From contig NZ_CP163444.1 of the NCBI RefSeq assembly GCF_041053105.1, positions 5,146,001-5,210,000 on the forward strand: a stretch of 64,000 nucleotides of DNA. The letters run 5' to 3'. Both the position numbers and the translations under genes were made by a program. The notes below the pieces were generated by a model, which did no database searches, was not told the origin of the DNA, and was given only the letters and a program-made list of their open reading frames with translations. The stretch is from Streptomyces sp. R44. Its GTDB lineage: Bacteria; Actinomycetota; Actinomycetes; Streptomycetales; Streptomycetaceae. Below, one piece after another: positions 48,501 to 55,495 of the stretch; position 1 is the stretch's first letter; every line of letters starts with the position of its first letter.

Positions 48501-48561
48501 GCGTGACAAGGTGTCGGAGATCTACGAGCAGGCCACGAGGGGTTTCCGGCCGGGACGCTGA
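45514..48561 (+). CDS. Membrane pseudokinase with large insert and extracytoplasmic domain
   Basis: The fold is that of a bacterial Ser/Thr kinase, but key residues are lost: no Gly-rich loop; Arg for the ATP lysine (VLVRQVPLP, near 43); HRN for HRD (VHRNITARTVL, 161-163); SGL for DFG (LSGLAVG, near 180). After that a 350-residue insert with Tyr-rich repeats (EPY, EGY, EAY, about 232-307) splits the domain, which resumes at TPATDLWALGALLYRAVQG. A second His/Tyr repeat (DHEYGHAR) precedes a membrane helix near 790-810 and an outer domain (EGFRVGVPKGWRR). Likely a scaffold or sensor for the flanking kinases. Confidence 0.88.
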   Translation: MDDYAGRVLADRYRLPLPPADADAYEPVETRAFDTYSGQEVLVRQVPLPEFVDAEVLDGQGGPAGPYGGAGPATRRPAEPVVRRAIEAAQAAAQIPDHPLLDQVFDVFAEAGSLWIVSERVAARPLAALLAERPLNPYRAAEIGADVLTALRALHAHGWVHRNITARTVLVCDDGRVVLSGLAVGAAEEALCGYAPVPEQSDEFASPPAAEPEIHEPEIHEPEEPGSVELVTDPDAPEEYEAGEYEAGGYGSEGYGSEGYAREPYELEPYRREPYAPEPYAFEAVDAYESEAYDPEAYDVEVYEEPDAAASDPYGAPDPGDTDDDTGTGAGPDPGPGPGPYGGYGSDPYGRATPTAATETQPVATPPTADVRAARAGAIAAYRAGARAAAALGETGALPVQRPAPPEGPEPPPPPTAQASGAPEPQWWARVADDEDDDEDGDEPYGGGPQAGPPPRVMLAGSWSDGPHAARDGSGPIPAGGGSVLPGSGRPALPAGYTAATPDPARLPAPAGPREEAPLAIPAQAHRGPTTRLAAERARQTRIAVVGAVTERWAPEQAGPVHENWRLAPPITPATDLWALGALLYRAVQGHAPYPEDSAAELVQLVCAEPPAFAEECGPLRPVVESLLRQDPTERPDFEELRGWLRSLVRSAPEPEAGLGVVPLPSFDEARLPIVRRRGELVRRWRGGAGAGRHRHKRGKDPRPAARREPSRGPELDQEHDHEYGHARDHERDHEYGHARVQPDYREEFTHGFREDFDEEIPQRAPRAPRSSARPSSSRTPGSPRSLGRTLLILVLLLLAGAVAYAVLFMPREGEQPRGAPTTPPTTTTKPSAQPSAEPSAEPSAEPSTRPATTPPPADTSSPALAAGYDLRQDPEGFRVGVPKGWRRSPINDAGQVRYAGGDFTLIVVPGRDGVQGNGSDPLEYQNAKERELEPYRSSSWSRVERARRVDIGRTPTAEGSYTWLDSTGREVFVRNLALIDGGRYHVVQVIGPESERDKVSEIYEQATRGFRPGR
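46206..46436 (+). repeat. Tyrosine-rich degenerate tandem repeats coding EPY/EGY/EAY units
   Basis: About 16 short units of four to seven codons, each ending in TAC (Tyr) preceded by Glu-Pro, Glu-Gly or Glu-Ala, in the pseudokinase insert. Repeats of GAGCCGTACG and GAGGGGTACG are visible in the DNA. The stretch is very acidic. Confidence 0.85.
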
Positions 48562-48673
48562 TACGAATGTCTCACTGGCCCCTGGTCACAGTGCTGTTCC
48601 TATGACGGCCCCGAGGTTCCGCCGCCCGTACCCCCCTCCGTAACCTGGCATCAGAAGGAACGGGCGGGGGCAA

Positions 48674-50380
48674 GTGGAACATTCTCAGAGCGCTTCTCAG
48701 AGCACAGGGTCGGGGCTTCTGCTCGCCGGTCGCTACCGGTTGGGCGAGTCCATCGGCCGCGGCGGCATGGGCAAGGTCTGGCGCGCGCACGACGAGGTGC
48801 TTCACCGTGTGGTGGCGGTGAAGGAGCTGACGGCGGGCCGGTTCGTGGCCGAGGCCGACCGGCTCGTGCTGCACGCCCGTACGCAGAAGGAGGCGCGGGC
48901 CGCCGCGCGGATCACGCACCCGGGTGTGGTGACCGTCCACGACGTCCTGGAGCACGACAACCGGCCCTGGATCGTCATGCAGTACGTCGACGGGCCCTCG
49001 CTCGCCGACGCCGCCAAGGAGGCCGGCACGATCGAGCCCCGCGAGGCGGCCAGGATCGGGCTGCACGTCGTCGGCGCGCTGCGTGCCGCGCACGCGGCCG
49101 GGGTGCTGCACCGGGACGTCAAGCCGGGCAACGTGCTGCTCGCGCGCGACGGGCGCGTCCTCATCACGGACTTCGGGATCGCGGCGATCGAGGGGGACTC
49201 GACGATCACCCGTACGGGCGAGATCGTCGGCTCCATCGACTATCTGGCGCCCGAGCGGGTACAGGGCGGCGATCCGGGCCCCGCCTCCGACCTCTGGTCC
49301 CTCGGTGCCACGCTCTACACGGCGGTGGAGGGCACCTCGCCGTTCCGCCGCACCTCCCCGATCAGCACCATGCAGGCCGTGGTGACCGAGGAGCCGCCGC
49401 ACCCGGCGAAGGCGGGGCCGCTGGCCTCCGTCATCGTGGCCCTGCTGCGCAAGGACCCGGCGCAGCGGCCGCGCGCGGACGAGGCCGAGCGGATGCTCCT
49501 CGACGCGATGGAGGGGCGTGCGCCGGCGGCGGCCCAGGCGTACGTGCCGACCCAGCGCGTGGCCAGGGAGGAGCTGGACTCGGCGGCGCGCGAGGCCCGG
49601 CAGGCGGACGGCACGGGTACGGAGATCCTGGCGGGCGGGACGGCGAAGGCCACCGCGCAGTGGCCCCAGTCCCCCCAGGAGCCGCAGCCGTCCTCCGTAC
49701 CGCACCAGCCGCAGACCTCGCATCCCACCCTCGTCCCCTCCTCCCCGCCGCCCTCCGGCCGTGGCCGCTGGCGTTCCGCCGTGCTCGCGGCGCTGCTCGC
49801 CGGGGTCGTCGCCGGTGGTGCCGTCTTCGCAGCCATGAACTACGCGGGCGGCGACCGCGGCGACCGCGGCGACGGAATCCGGACCACACCGGCGACCTCC
49901 CCCGCCACCAAGGGCGCCGCGGACGGCATCCCGGCCGGCTGGCACCGCGTCGAGGACCCGGAGGGCTTCAGCCTCGTCGTACCGGACGGCTGGAAGCGGC
50001 AGACGGAGGGCGACCAGATCGACTACACCCCGGACAACGGCCGCCACCGCATCCGGATCAGCATCGACAAGAGCCCCGACTTCGAGAACCCGTACATGCA
50101 CGCCATCGACCTGGAGCGGCAGCTCGGGAAGCGCATGGACTACAACCGGGTCAAGCTCCTCCAGACCACCTATCGCGACGAGGTCCGCTCCTGTCTGTGG
50201 GAGTTCACCTGGACCGAGAAGAAGACCTTCCCCGGGCCGCGGCACGCGATCGACCAGATGTACTACGAGGACGACGGCACCGAGTACGCCATCTACATGT
50301 CCTCGCCGGAGTCGAGCTGGGAGACCACCCGGGAGCAGTTCGACATCGTCGTCCAGCACTGGCGCGCACCGGAGGACTGA
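48674..50380 (+). CDS. Membrane Ser/Thr protein kinase with extracytoplasmic domain
   Basis: Third kinase gene. All catalytic motifs are present: GRGGMGKVW, VAVKEL, LHRDVKPGNVLLARDG, DFGIAAIEGD, APERVQGGDPGPASDLWSLG. A Gln/Pro/Ser-rich linker leads to a membrane helix (SAVLAALLAGVVAGGAVFAA, near 368-388). The outer domain (EGFSLVVPDGWKR, near 430, to the end) is clearly homologous to that of the pseudokinase (EGFRVGVPKGWRR). GTG at 48674 gives 568 residues; the start is shared in tone with family members (SGLLLAGRYRLGESI). Confidence 0.92.
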   Translation: MEHSQSASQSTGSGLLLAGRYRLGESIGRGGMGKVWRAHDEVLHRVVAVKELTAGRFVAEADRLVLHARTQKEARAAARITHPGVVTVHDVLEHDNRPWIVMQYVDGPSLADAAKEAGTIEPREAARIGLHVVGALRAAHAAGVLHRDVKPGNVLLARDGRVLITDFGIAAIEGDSTITRTGEIVGSIDYLAPERVQGGDPGPASDLWSLGATLYTAVEGTSPFRRTSPISTMQAVVTEEPPHPAKAGPLASVIVALLRKDPAQRPRADEAERMLLDAMEGRAPAAAQAYVPTQRVAREELDSAAREARQADGTGTEILAGGTAKATAQWPQSPQEPQPSSVPHQPQTSHPTLVPSSPPPSGRGRWRSAVLAALLAGVVAGGAVFAAMNYAGGDRGDRGDGIRTTPATSPATKGAADGIPAGWHRVEDPEGFSLVVPDGWKRQTEGDQIDYTPDNGRHRIRISIDKSPDFENPYMHAIDLERQLGKRMDYNRVKLLQTTYRDEVRSCLWEFTWTEKKTFPGPRHAIDQMYYEDDGTEYAIYMSSPESSWETTREQFDIVVQHWRAPED

Positions 50381-50460
50381 GGCGCGGACCGAGGAGCCGA
50401 CCGACGGGCGTACCGAGGCGCGGACCGAGGAGCGGACCGAGGAGCCGACCGAGGGGCGGG
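50380..50460. repeat. Short direct repeats after the third kinase gene
   Basis: GAGGCGCGGACCGAGGAGC occurs twice within 60 bp, interleaved with GAGCCGACCGA copies. They start at the stop codon of the kinase gene and code for nothing. They may result from slippage. Confidence 0.7.
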
Positions 50461-50604
50461 AAAATCTCCAGGCGCGGCCGCGGACGGCCGTAAGCCACTG
50501 ATCAGGGCTTATGTGCCAGTGATCGCTGGCGCGATGTGCGGAGAGGGTGAAAACGCGTTACCGACGGGTACCCAAAGGTCGGAACGCGGCCTACGCTCGC
50601 CCTC

Positions 50605-52272
50605 ATGACGGACTCGCAGGCCCCCGCCGCCCCCACGGTTCTCGCCGACACCGCCGCCGAGGCGGCCCGCCCGGCCGCGCCCGCCGGCGCGACCAACCCG
50701 GTCGCGCCCGCGCCCGCCGGCGCGCGGACCGCCGCCGACGTCGTCACGCCCGAGCTGGTCGCCCGGCTCACCCGTGGAGTCGTCGGCTCCGGCCGGACCG
50801 CCAACCACACCCCCTTCACCGGGGACAAGCTGGCGGACCTGCCCGAGTCCACCCCCGAGGACGTCGCCGAGGCCTTCACGCGCGCGCGTGCCGCCCAGGC
50901 CGTCTGGGCCGCCACCCCCGTCCGGGCCCGCGCCGCCGTCCTCCTGCGCTTCCACGACCTCGTCCTCCAGCGGCAGGCCGAGGTCCTCGACCTCATCCAG
51001 CTGGAGACCGGCAAGGCCCGCCTGCACGCCCACGAGGAGGTCCAGGCGGTCGCCGTCGCCGCCCGCCACTACGGCCGCAAGGCCGCCTCGTACCTGCGCG
51101 CCAAGCGCCACACCGGCGTCGTGCCGACCCTCACCAAGGTCACCGAGCTGCGCCAGCCGCGCGGGGTCGTCGGCCAGATCGCCCCCTGGAACTACCCCCT
51201 CGAACTCTCCGTCGGCGACGCGCTCCCCGCCTTCGTCTCCGGCAACGCCGTCGTCATGAAGCCCGACACCGAGACCGCGCTCACCGCGCTCTGGGCCCGT
51301 GACCTGCTCATCGAGGCCGGACTCCCCGCCGAGGTCTTCCAGGTCGTCCTCGGCGAGGGCCCGGTCGTCGGCCCCGAGGTCGTCAAGCACGCCGACTACG
51401 TCTCCTTCACCGGCTCCACCCGCACCGGCCGCGAGGTCGCCCAGGGCGCCGCGGCCCGGCTCGTCGGCGTCTCCCTCGAACTCGGCGGCAAGAACGCGAT
51501 GCTCGTCCTCAAGGACGCCGACATCGAGAAGGCCGCCGCCGGAGCCGTCCGCGCCTGCTTCTCCTCCGCCGGCCAGCTCTGCATCTCCATCGAGCGGCTC
51601 TACGTGCACGAGTCGATCGCCGACGCCTTCCTGGCGCGCTTCGCCGCCCGCACCAGGGCCATGCGCCTCGGCAGCTCCCTCGCGTACGGCGCGGACATGG
51701 GCTCCCTCGTCGGCGAGCGGCAGCTGGAGACCGTCACGAAGCACGTCGAGGAGGCCGTCGCCAAGGGCGCCACGCTCGTCGCCGGCGGCGTCGCCCGCCC
51801 CGACATCGGCCCCCTCTTCTACGAGCCGACCATCCTCGACGGCGTCGAGGCCCCGATGGCCGTCTGCGGCGAGGAGACCTTCGGCCCGGTCGTCTCCGTC
51901 TACCGCTTCACCGACGAGGACGAGGTCGTCGAGCTCGCCAACGCCACCCCGTACGGGCTCAACTCCTCCGTCTGGACGAAGGACTCGCGCCGCGGCCACG
52001 CCGTCGCCGCCCGGCTGCGCACCGGAACCGTCAACATCAACGAGGGGTACGCGCCCGCGTACGGCAGCGTGCAGTCCCCGATGGGCGGCATGAAGGACTC
52101 CGGGCTCGGCCGCCGCCACGGCTCCGAGGGCATCCTCAAGTACACCGAGGCGCAGACCGTCGCCCAACAGCGGCTGATTCCGCTCGCGCCGTCCTTCGGG
52201 ATGGACGACGAGAAGTACGCCGCGTTCATGAGCGTGTCCCTGAAGGCGATGAAGGCCCTGCGCCTGCGCTGA
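50605..52272 (+). CDS. Succinate-semialdehyde dehydrogenase (NADP+)
   Basis: Aldehyde dehydrogenase that converts succinate semialdehyde to succinate, closing the GABA route. The Asn of the oxyanion hole is in IAPWNYPLELSVGDALPAFV, the Glu in SLELGGKNAMLVLKD, and the catalytic Cys in FSSAGQLCISIERLYV. The N-terminal 45 residues are an Ala/Pro-rich extra segment not usual in the family. Its 555 residues make it longer than typical (about 480-530). It stands alone; no GABA transaminase is adjacent. Other aldehydes are possible substrates. Confidence 0.88.
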   Translation: MTDSQAPAAPTVLADTAAEAARPAAPAGATNPVAPAPAGARTAADVVTPELVARLTRGVVGSGRTANHTPFTGDKLADLPESTPEDVAEAFTRARAAQAVWAATPVRARAAVLLRFHDLVLQRQAEVLDLIQLETGKARLHAHEEVQAVAVAARHYGRKAASYLRAKRHTGVVPTLTKVTELRQPRGVVGQIAPWNYPLELSVGDALPAFVSGNAVVMKPDTETALTALWARDLLIEAGLPAEVFQVVLGEGPVVGPEVVKHADYVSFTGSTRTGREVAQGAAARLVGVSLELGGKNAMLVLKDADIEKAAAGAVRACFSSAGQLCISIERLYVHESIADAFLARFAARTRAMRLGSSLAYGADMGSLVGERQLETVTKHVEEAVAKGATLVAGGVARPDIGPLFYEPTILDGVEAPMAVCGEETFGPVVSVYRFTDEDEVVELANATPYGLNSSVWTKDSRRGHAVAARLRTGTVNINEGYAPAYGSVQSPMGGMKDSGLGRRHGSEGILKYTEAQTVAQQRLIPLAPSFGMDDEKYAAFMSVSLKAMKALRLR

Positions 52273-52338
52273 CGCCCCTTCACCCGCGTCCGCGCCGACG
52301 CCCTTTCCCTTTCACACCTTTCCGTTGCGAGGAGAGCC

Positions 52339-54144
52339 ATGACCGCGGTACCCCCTGCCCAGAATCAGGACGAGGACGACTCGTACGACTACGACGTCCT
52401 GGTCGTCGGCTCCGGCTTCGGCGGCTCGGTCACCGCCCTTCGCCTCACCGAGAAGGGCTACCGCGTCGGCGTCCTGGAGGCCGGGCGCCGCTTCGCGCGC
52501 CACGAGCTGCCGAAGAACTCCTGGGACCTGAAGAACTTCCTGTGGGCGCCGACGCTCGGCCTGTACGGCATCCAGCGCATCCATCTGCTGGGGAACGTCA
52601 TGGTCCTCGCCGGCGCGGGCGTCGGCGGTGGCTCGCTGAACTACGCCAACACCCTCTACGAGCCGCTCGCGCCCTTCTTCGACGACCCGCAGTGGAAGGA
52701 CATCACGGACTGGCGTGCGGAGCTCGCGCCCTACTACGACCAGGCCAAGCGGATGCTCGGCGTGCGCCTCAACCCGACGATGACGCCCTCCGACGTGCAC
52801 CTGAAGGCCACGGCCCAGGCGATGGGGATCGGCGACACCTTCCACATGGCGCCGGTCGGCGTGTTCTTCGGGGACGGGCAGGACGGCGACGGGACGGCGA
52901 AGGCGAAGCCCGGCGGCGAGGTCGCCGACCCGTTCTTCGGCGGCGCGGGGCCCTCCCGCAAGGCCTGCACCGAGTGCGGCGAGTGCATGACCGGCTGCCG
53001 CCACGGCGCCAAGAACACCCTCAACGAGAACTACCTCCACCTCGCCGAGAAGGCGGGCGCGGTCGTCCACCCGATGACCTCGGTCGTCGCGGTCACCGAG
53101 GACTCGCGAGGCGGCTACGCGGTCAAGACCCTCCCGACCGACAACAAGAAGAAGGGCGCCGGCCGGACCTTCACCGCCCGCAAGGTCGTCATCGCCGCCG
53201 GCACGTACGGCACGCAGACCCTGCTGCACCGGATGAAGGACACCGGGCTGCTGCCCCGCATCTCCGGCCGGCTCGGCGAGCTGACCCGCACGAACTCCGA
53301 GGCGCTGGTCGGCTCGCAGACCACCGACCGCCGCTACCGCAAGCGGCACGGCAAGGACCGGGTCGACTTCACCAAGGGCGTCGCGATCACCTCGTCGATC
53401 CACCCGGACGACAACACCCACATCGAGCCGGTCCGCTACGGCAAGGGCTCCAACTCCATGGGCGGCATGACCGTCCTCCAGGTGCCGTACGGCGCGCACC
53501 GGGTGCGCAGGTGGCTGCTCGAACTGGTCAAGCACCCCACGCTCGCGGCCCGCTCGCTGTCCAACCGGCGCTGGTCGGAGCGGACCATCATCGGCCTCGT
53601 CATGCAGTCCCTGGACAACTCGCTGACCACCTTCCGCAAGCCGGGCGGCCTCGGGAAGGGCCTGCTCACCGCCCGCCAGGGCCACGGCGCCCCCAACCCG
53701 ACGCAGATCGAGGCGGCCACCCGGGCCGCCACCCTCCTCGCCGAGGAGATCAACGGCTTCGCCGGCTCCAACGTCGGCGAGCTGATGGGCACCCCGCTGA
53801 CCGCGCACTTCCTGGGCGGCTGCCCGATCGGCGCCGACGGCGAGAGCGGCGTCATCGACCCGTACCACCGGCTCTTCGGCCACCCCGGGATCTCCGTCGT
53901 CGACGGCGCGGCCGTCTCCGCCAACCTCGGCGTCAACCCGTCCCTGACGATCACGGCCCAGGCCGAGCGCGCCATGTCCTTCTGGCCGAACAAGGGCGAG
54001 GAGGACCCGCGCCCGCGGCAGGGGGAGGCGTACGTACGGCTCTCGGCGGTCGAGCCGAAGTCCCCCGCCGTCCCGTCCGAGGCCTTCGGCGCCCTGCGGC
54101 TGCCGTTCCTGGGGATGCCGGCGGTCCCGCCGAAGAAGGACTGA
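52339..54144 (+). CDS. FAD-dependent GMC oxidoreductase, ChoD-like
   Basis: Glucose-methanol-choline fold oxidase or dehydrogenase related to mycobacterial ChoD. The FAD motif is DVLVVGSGFGGSVTALRLTE, followed by GAGVGGGSLNYANTLYEP. A cysteine cluster, CTECGECMTGCRHGAKNTL, mimics a ferredoxin-type ligand set. The catalytic end is AHFLGGCPIG, then GVNPSLTITAQAERAM. The true substrate of ChoD-type proteins is unsettled; steroid oxidation is only a possibility. GAGGAG precedes the ATG. In mycobacteria choD also lies beside guaB3, so the area is syntenic. Confidence 0.88.
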   Translation: MTAVPPAQNQDEDDSYDYDVLVVGSGFGGSVTALRLTEKGYRVGVLEAGRRFARHELPKNSWDLKNFLWAPTLGLYGIQRIHLLGNVMVLAGAGVGGGSLNYANTLYEPLAPFFDDPQWKDITDWRAELAPYYDQAKRMLGVRLNPTMTPSDVHLKATAQAMGIGDTFHMAPVGVFFGDGQDGDGTAKAKPGGEVADPFFGGAGPSRKACTECGECMTGCRHGAKNTLNENYLHLAEKAGAVVHPMTSVVAVTEDSRGGYAVKTLPTDNKKKGAGRTFTARKVVIAAGTYGTQTLLHRMKDTGLLPRISGRLGELTRTNSEALVGSQTTDRRYRKRHGKDRVDFTKGVAITSSIHPDDNTHIEPVRYGKGSNSMGGMTVLQVPYGAHRVRRWLLELVKHPTLAARSLSNRRWSERTIIGLVMQSLDNSLTTFRKPGGLGKGLLTARQGHGAPNPTQIEAATRAATLLAEEINGFAGSNVGELMGTPLTAHFLGGCPIGADGESGVIDPYHRLFGHPGISVVDGAAVSANLGVNPSLTITAQAERAMSFWPNKGEEDPRPRQGEAYVRLSAVEPKSPAVPSEAFGALRLPFLGMPAVPPKKD

Positions 54145-54175
54145 TCCGCACCGGCTCACGTGCCGGCTCGCGTGA

Positions 54176-54211
54176 AAGGGCGCTGCACCCCCCTCCGAGT
54201 GCAGCGCCCTT
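54176..54211. terminator. Stem-loop terminator after the GMC oxidoreductase gene
   Basis: AAGGGCGCTGCAC (54176-54188) pairs with GTGCAGCGCCCTT (54199-54211) around a 10-base loop. It lies 31 bp after the stop codon. Confidence 0.9.
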
Positions 54212-54284
54212 CCAGCTTTGGTGTTGCTGCATAGATGACCTTCGGCCCCCGCGATTGGTTGTAGCGGTTGCACAGGATCTTCGT

Positions 54285-54298
54285 GTGACGCGCGTCAC
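54285..54298. promoter_or_regulatory. Perfect 14-bp palindrome, possible Crp-type site
   Basis: GTGACGCGCGTCAC fits the GTG-N6-GNCAC pattern I recall for Streptomyces Crp. No gene starts nearby: it stands between two stem-loops, more than 500 bp from the next coding region. It may be a site without target or belong to an unseen transcript. Confidence 0.35.
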
Positions 54299-54329
54299 GT
54301 CCTGTGGGGGGAGGTCCGGCAGACGTGAA

Positions 54330-54372
54330 AAGGGCCCCGCGCTCGCGATTCCGGTCGCGGCGCGGGGCCCTT
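54330..54372. terminator. Long GC-rich stem-loop
   Basis: AAGGGCCCCGCGC (54330-54342) pairs with GCGCGGGGCCCTT (54360-54372), with a nested CGCGA/TCGCG stem. It is the second terminator-like structure after the GMC gene and may end a transcript from the opposite strand. Confidence 0.85.
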
Positions 54373-54439
54373 GAGGTCGGCACCGGTGTCAGGGCAGCGG
54401 CGGTGCCGAGCGGGGCGGCGCCGGGGGGTTGCGCCGCGA

Positions 54440-54799
54440 GGGGGAGGGGATCGGGGGGATCGGGGGACGGGAGGATCGGAAGATCGGCCGGTTGCGGCCG
54501 GCCCCGGGCGTCCCCGGGACCGACCGCCCTTTCTGGGTGACCGGGCTGCTGTCCCCTGCTGTCCGGTCACGCGCGCTGGTGCGAGGTCCCACGACGTACC
54601 CGAGAGGTACGCCACACGCCCCAGCGAAGCCACGCGTGGTTTCTACGGGCCCGCCCCTGGCTGGCACGGACAACCGGACCAACGAAGCCCGGCCGGAACC
54701 GGTCACGCGCCGTACGGGTGAGAGCGCGACCGAACTCGGGTACGGAGGCCCACCCGGGCGCGTCCTACCTCGGGTACGGAGGCCCACCCGGGCGCGTCC
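54440..54799. repeat. Gene-free stretch: G-quadruplex-prone run and 31-bp tandem repeat
   Basis: From 54440 to 54466 four G-runs (4-6 G) separated by A or ATC could form a quadruplex. Two exact copies of a 31-bp sequence starting CTCGGGTACGGAGGCC lie at 54735-54765 and 54769-54799, ending 16 bp from the chorismate mutase stop. Across 54145-54815 I find no convincing gene on either strand. Confidence 0.6.
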
Positions 54800-54815
54800 G
54801 CCGGAGTCACCGGAT

Positions 54816-55121
54816 TCAGATGCGGCCCCGGCACAGCTCCAGCATCGTCATCGCGAGCGCCGTGCCCGGCTTGCCCAGGGCGTCCCTGTAGTGGCCGAGG
54901 ACCTCCATCTCGCGGGCCAGGTTCACCCGGCGGCCGCCGGAGGAGATCCGGGCCTGCTGGATGACGGCCGAGACCGCCATCCGTTCCTGGATGAGGCCGA
55001 TGATCCGGTCGTCGAGGGCGTCGATGCGCTCACGGGCGTCGCCGATCAGCGTCGCCGCCTCGTCCGTGCGGGCGCCGGTCCGCTCGGTGATGGTCTTCGT
55101 GGTCGTGGTGTTCGTCGTCAT
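54816..55121 (-). CDS. Chorismate mutase (AroQ type)
   Basis: Converts chorismate to prephenate, the branch point to Phe and Tyr. The 101-residue protein is an all-helical AroQ monofunctional domain: RERIDALDDRIIGLIQERMA, the conserved Arg and Lys-type positions in VIQQARISSGGRRVNLAREM, and a helix ending MLELCRGRI. Its N-terminus is Thr-rich and variable. GAGGAG precedes the ATG at 8 bp, and lies inside an RNA hairpin (55125-55156). A leader peptide and attenuator precede it (55186-55308), so aromatic supply probably controls it. Confidence 0.92.
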   Translation of the reverse strand: MTTNTTTTKTITERTGARTDEAATLIGDARERIDALDDRIIGLIQERMAVSAVIQQARISSGGRRVNLAREMEVLGHYRDALGKPGTALAMTMLELCRGRI

Positions 55122-55124
55122 GGC

Positions 55125-55156
55125 GGGGCTCCTCGGGTGTCGGGTCCTGGAGCCCC
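55125..55156 (-). promoter_or_regulatory. Hairpin covering the chorismate mutase ribosome binding site
   Basis: On the minus strand GGGGCTCC (55156-55149) pairs with GGAGCCCC (55132-55125). The second arm contains most of the GAGGAG ribosome site (55134-55129). Folding would hide the site, so translation may be controlled as well as transcription. Confidence 0.6.
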
Positions 55157-55185
55157 GGGGCGACATCGCCCGGAGACAAGCAGAA

Positions 55186-55212
55186 CGCCCCGGGCCTTGT
55201 CGGCCCGGGGCG
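55186..55212 (-). terminator. Attenuator-like stem-loop in the chorismate mutase leader
   Basis: CGCCCCGGGCC pairs with GGCCCGGGGCG around a 5-base loop, an 11-bp pure GC stem, 25 bp after the leader-peptide stop. It is followed on the minus strand by TTCTGCTTG. Such a stem within a leader, before the structural gene, is what an attenuator terminator looks like. Confidence 0.75.
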
Positions 55213-55236
55213 CCTGGGAAGTCGCTTGTCAGTTGC

Positions 55237-55308
55237 TCAAGCAGCACGACCATGGCAGCCGGTGGGCCGGTTGCCATAGGTAAAGACGAAGGTCGAGTGC
55301 TTGCGCAT
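55237..55308 (-). CDS. Leader peptide of the chorismate mutase gene, 23 residues
   Basis: ATG at 55308, TGA ending at 55237. The peptide contains STFVFTYGN: two Phe and one Tyr in five residues, the end products made from prephenate. When charged Phe- or Tyr-tRNA is scarce, a ribosome would stall there and could prevent the downstream terminator stem. The Phe/Tyr codons precede a self-complementary stretch (GGCAACCGG with CCGGCTGCC) that could be the alternative stem. A CATACT (55320-55315) only 6 bp before the ATG suggests a leaderless transcript. Confidence 0.7.
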   Translation of the reverse strand: MRKHSTFVFTYGNRPTGCHGRAA

Positions 55309-55495
55309 GGCGACAGTATGGACCCCTTCGCGCACCCCGGGACAACCCGGGTTCGGATGGTGAGACGAAAAACGACACCGGCGCGCCGGTAGAATCGACA
55401 AATAGCCCCCCTTTCGAGGGAACCCTCAGGGACCCCACGGGAACCGCCAGGGGACCTCACGAGGGAACCTCTCCTACCGCCGGAAGGCCGCCGTA

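Noticed and set aside
54285..54298. Calling the 14-bp palindrome a functional Crp site
   Set aside because: The pattern fits, but no start lies nearby and such GC-rich palindromes are frequent; listed only as possible.
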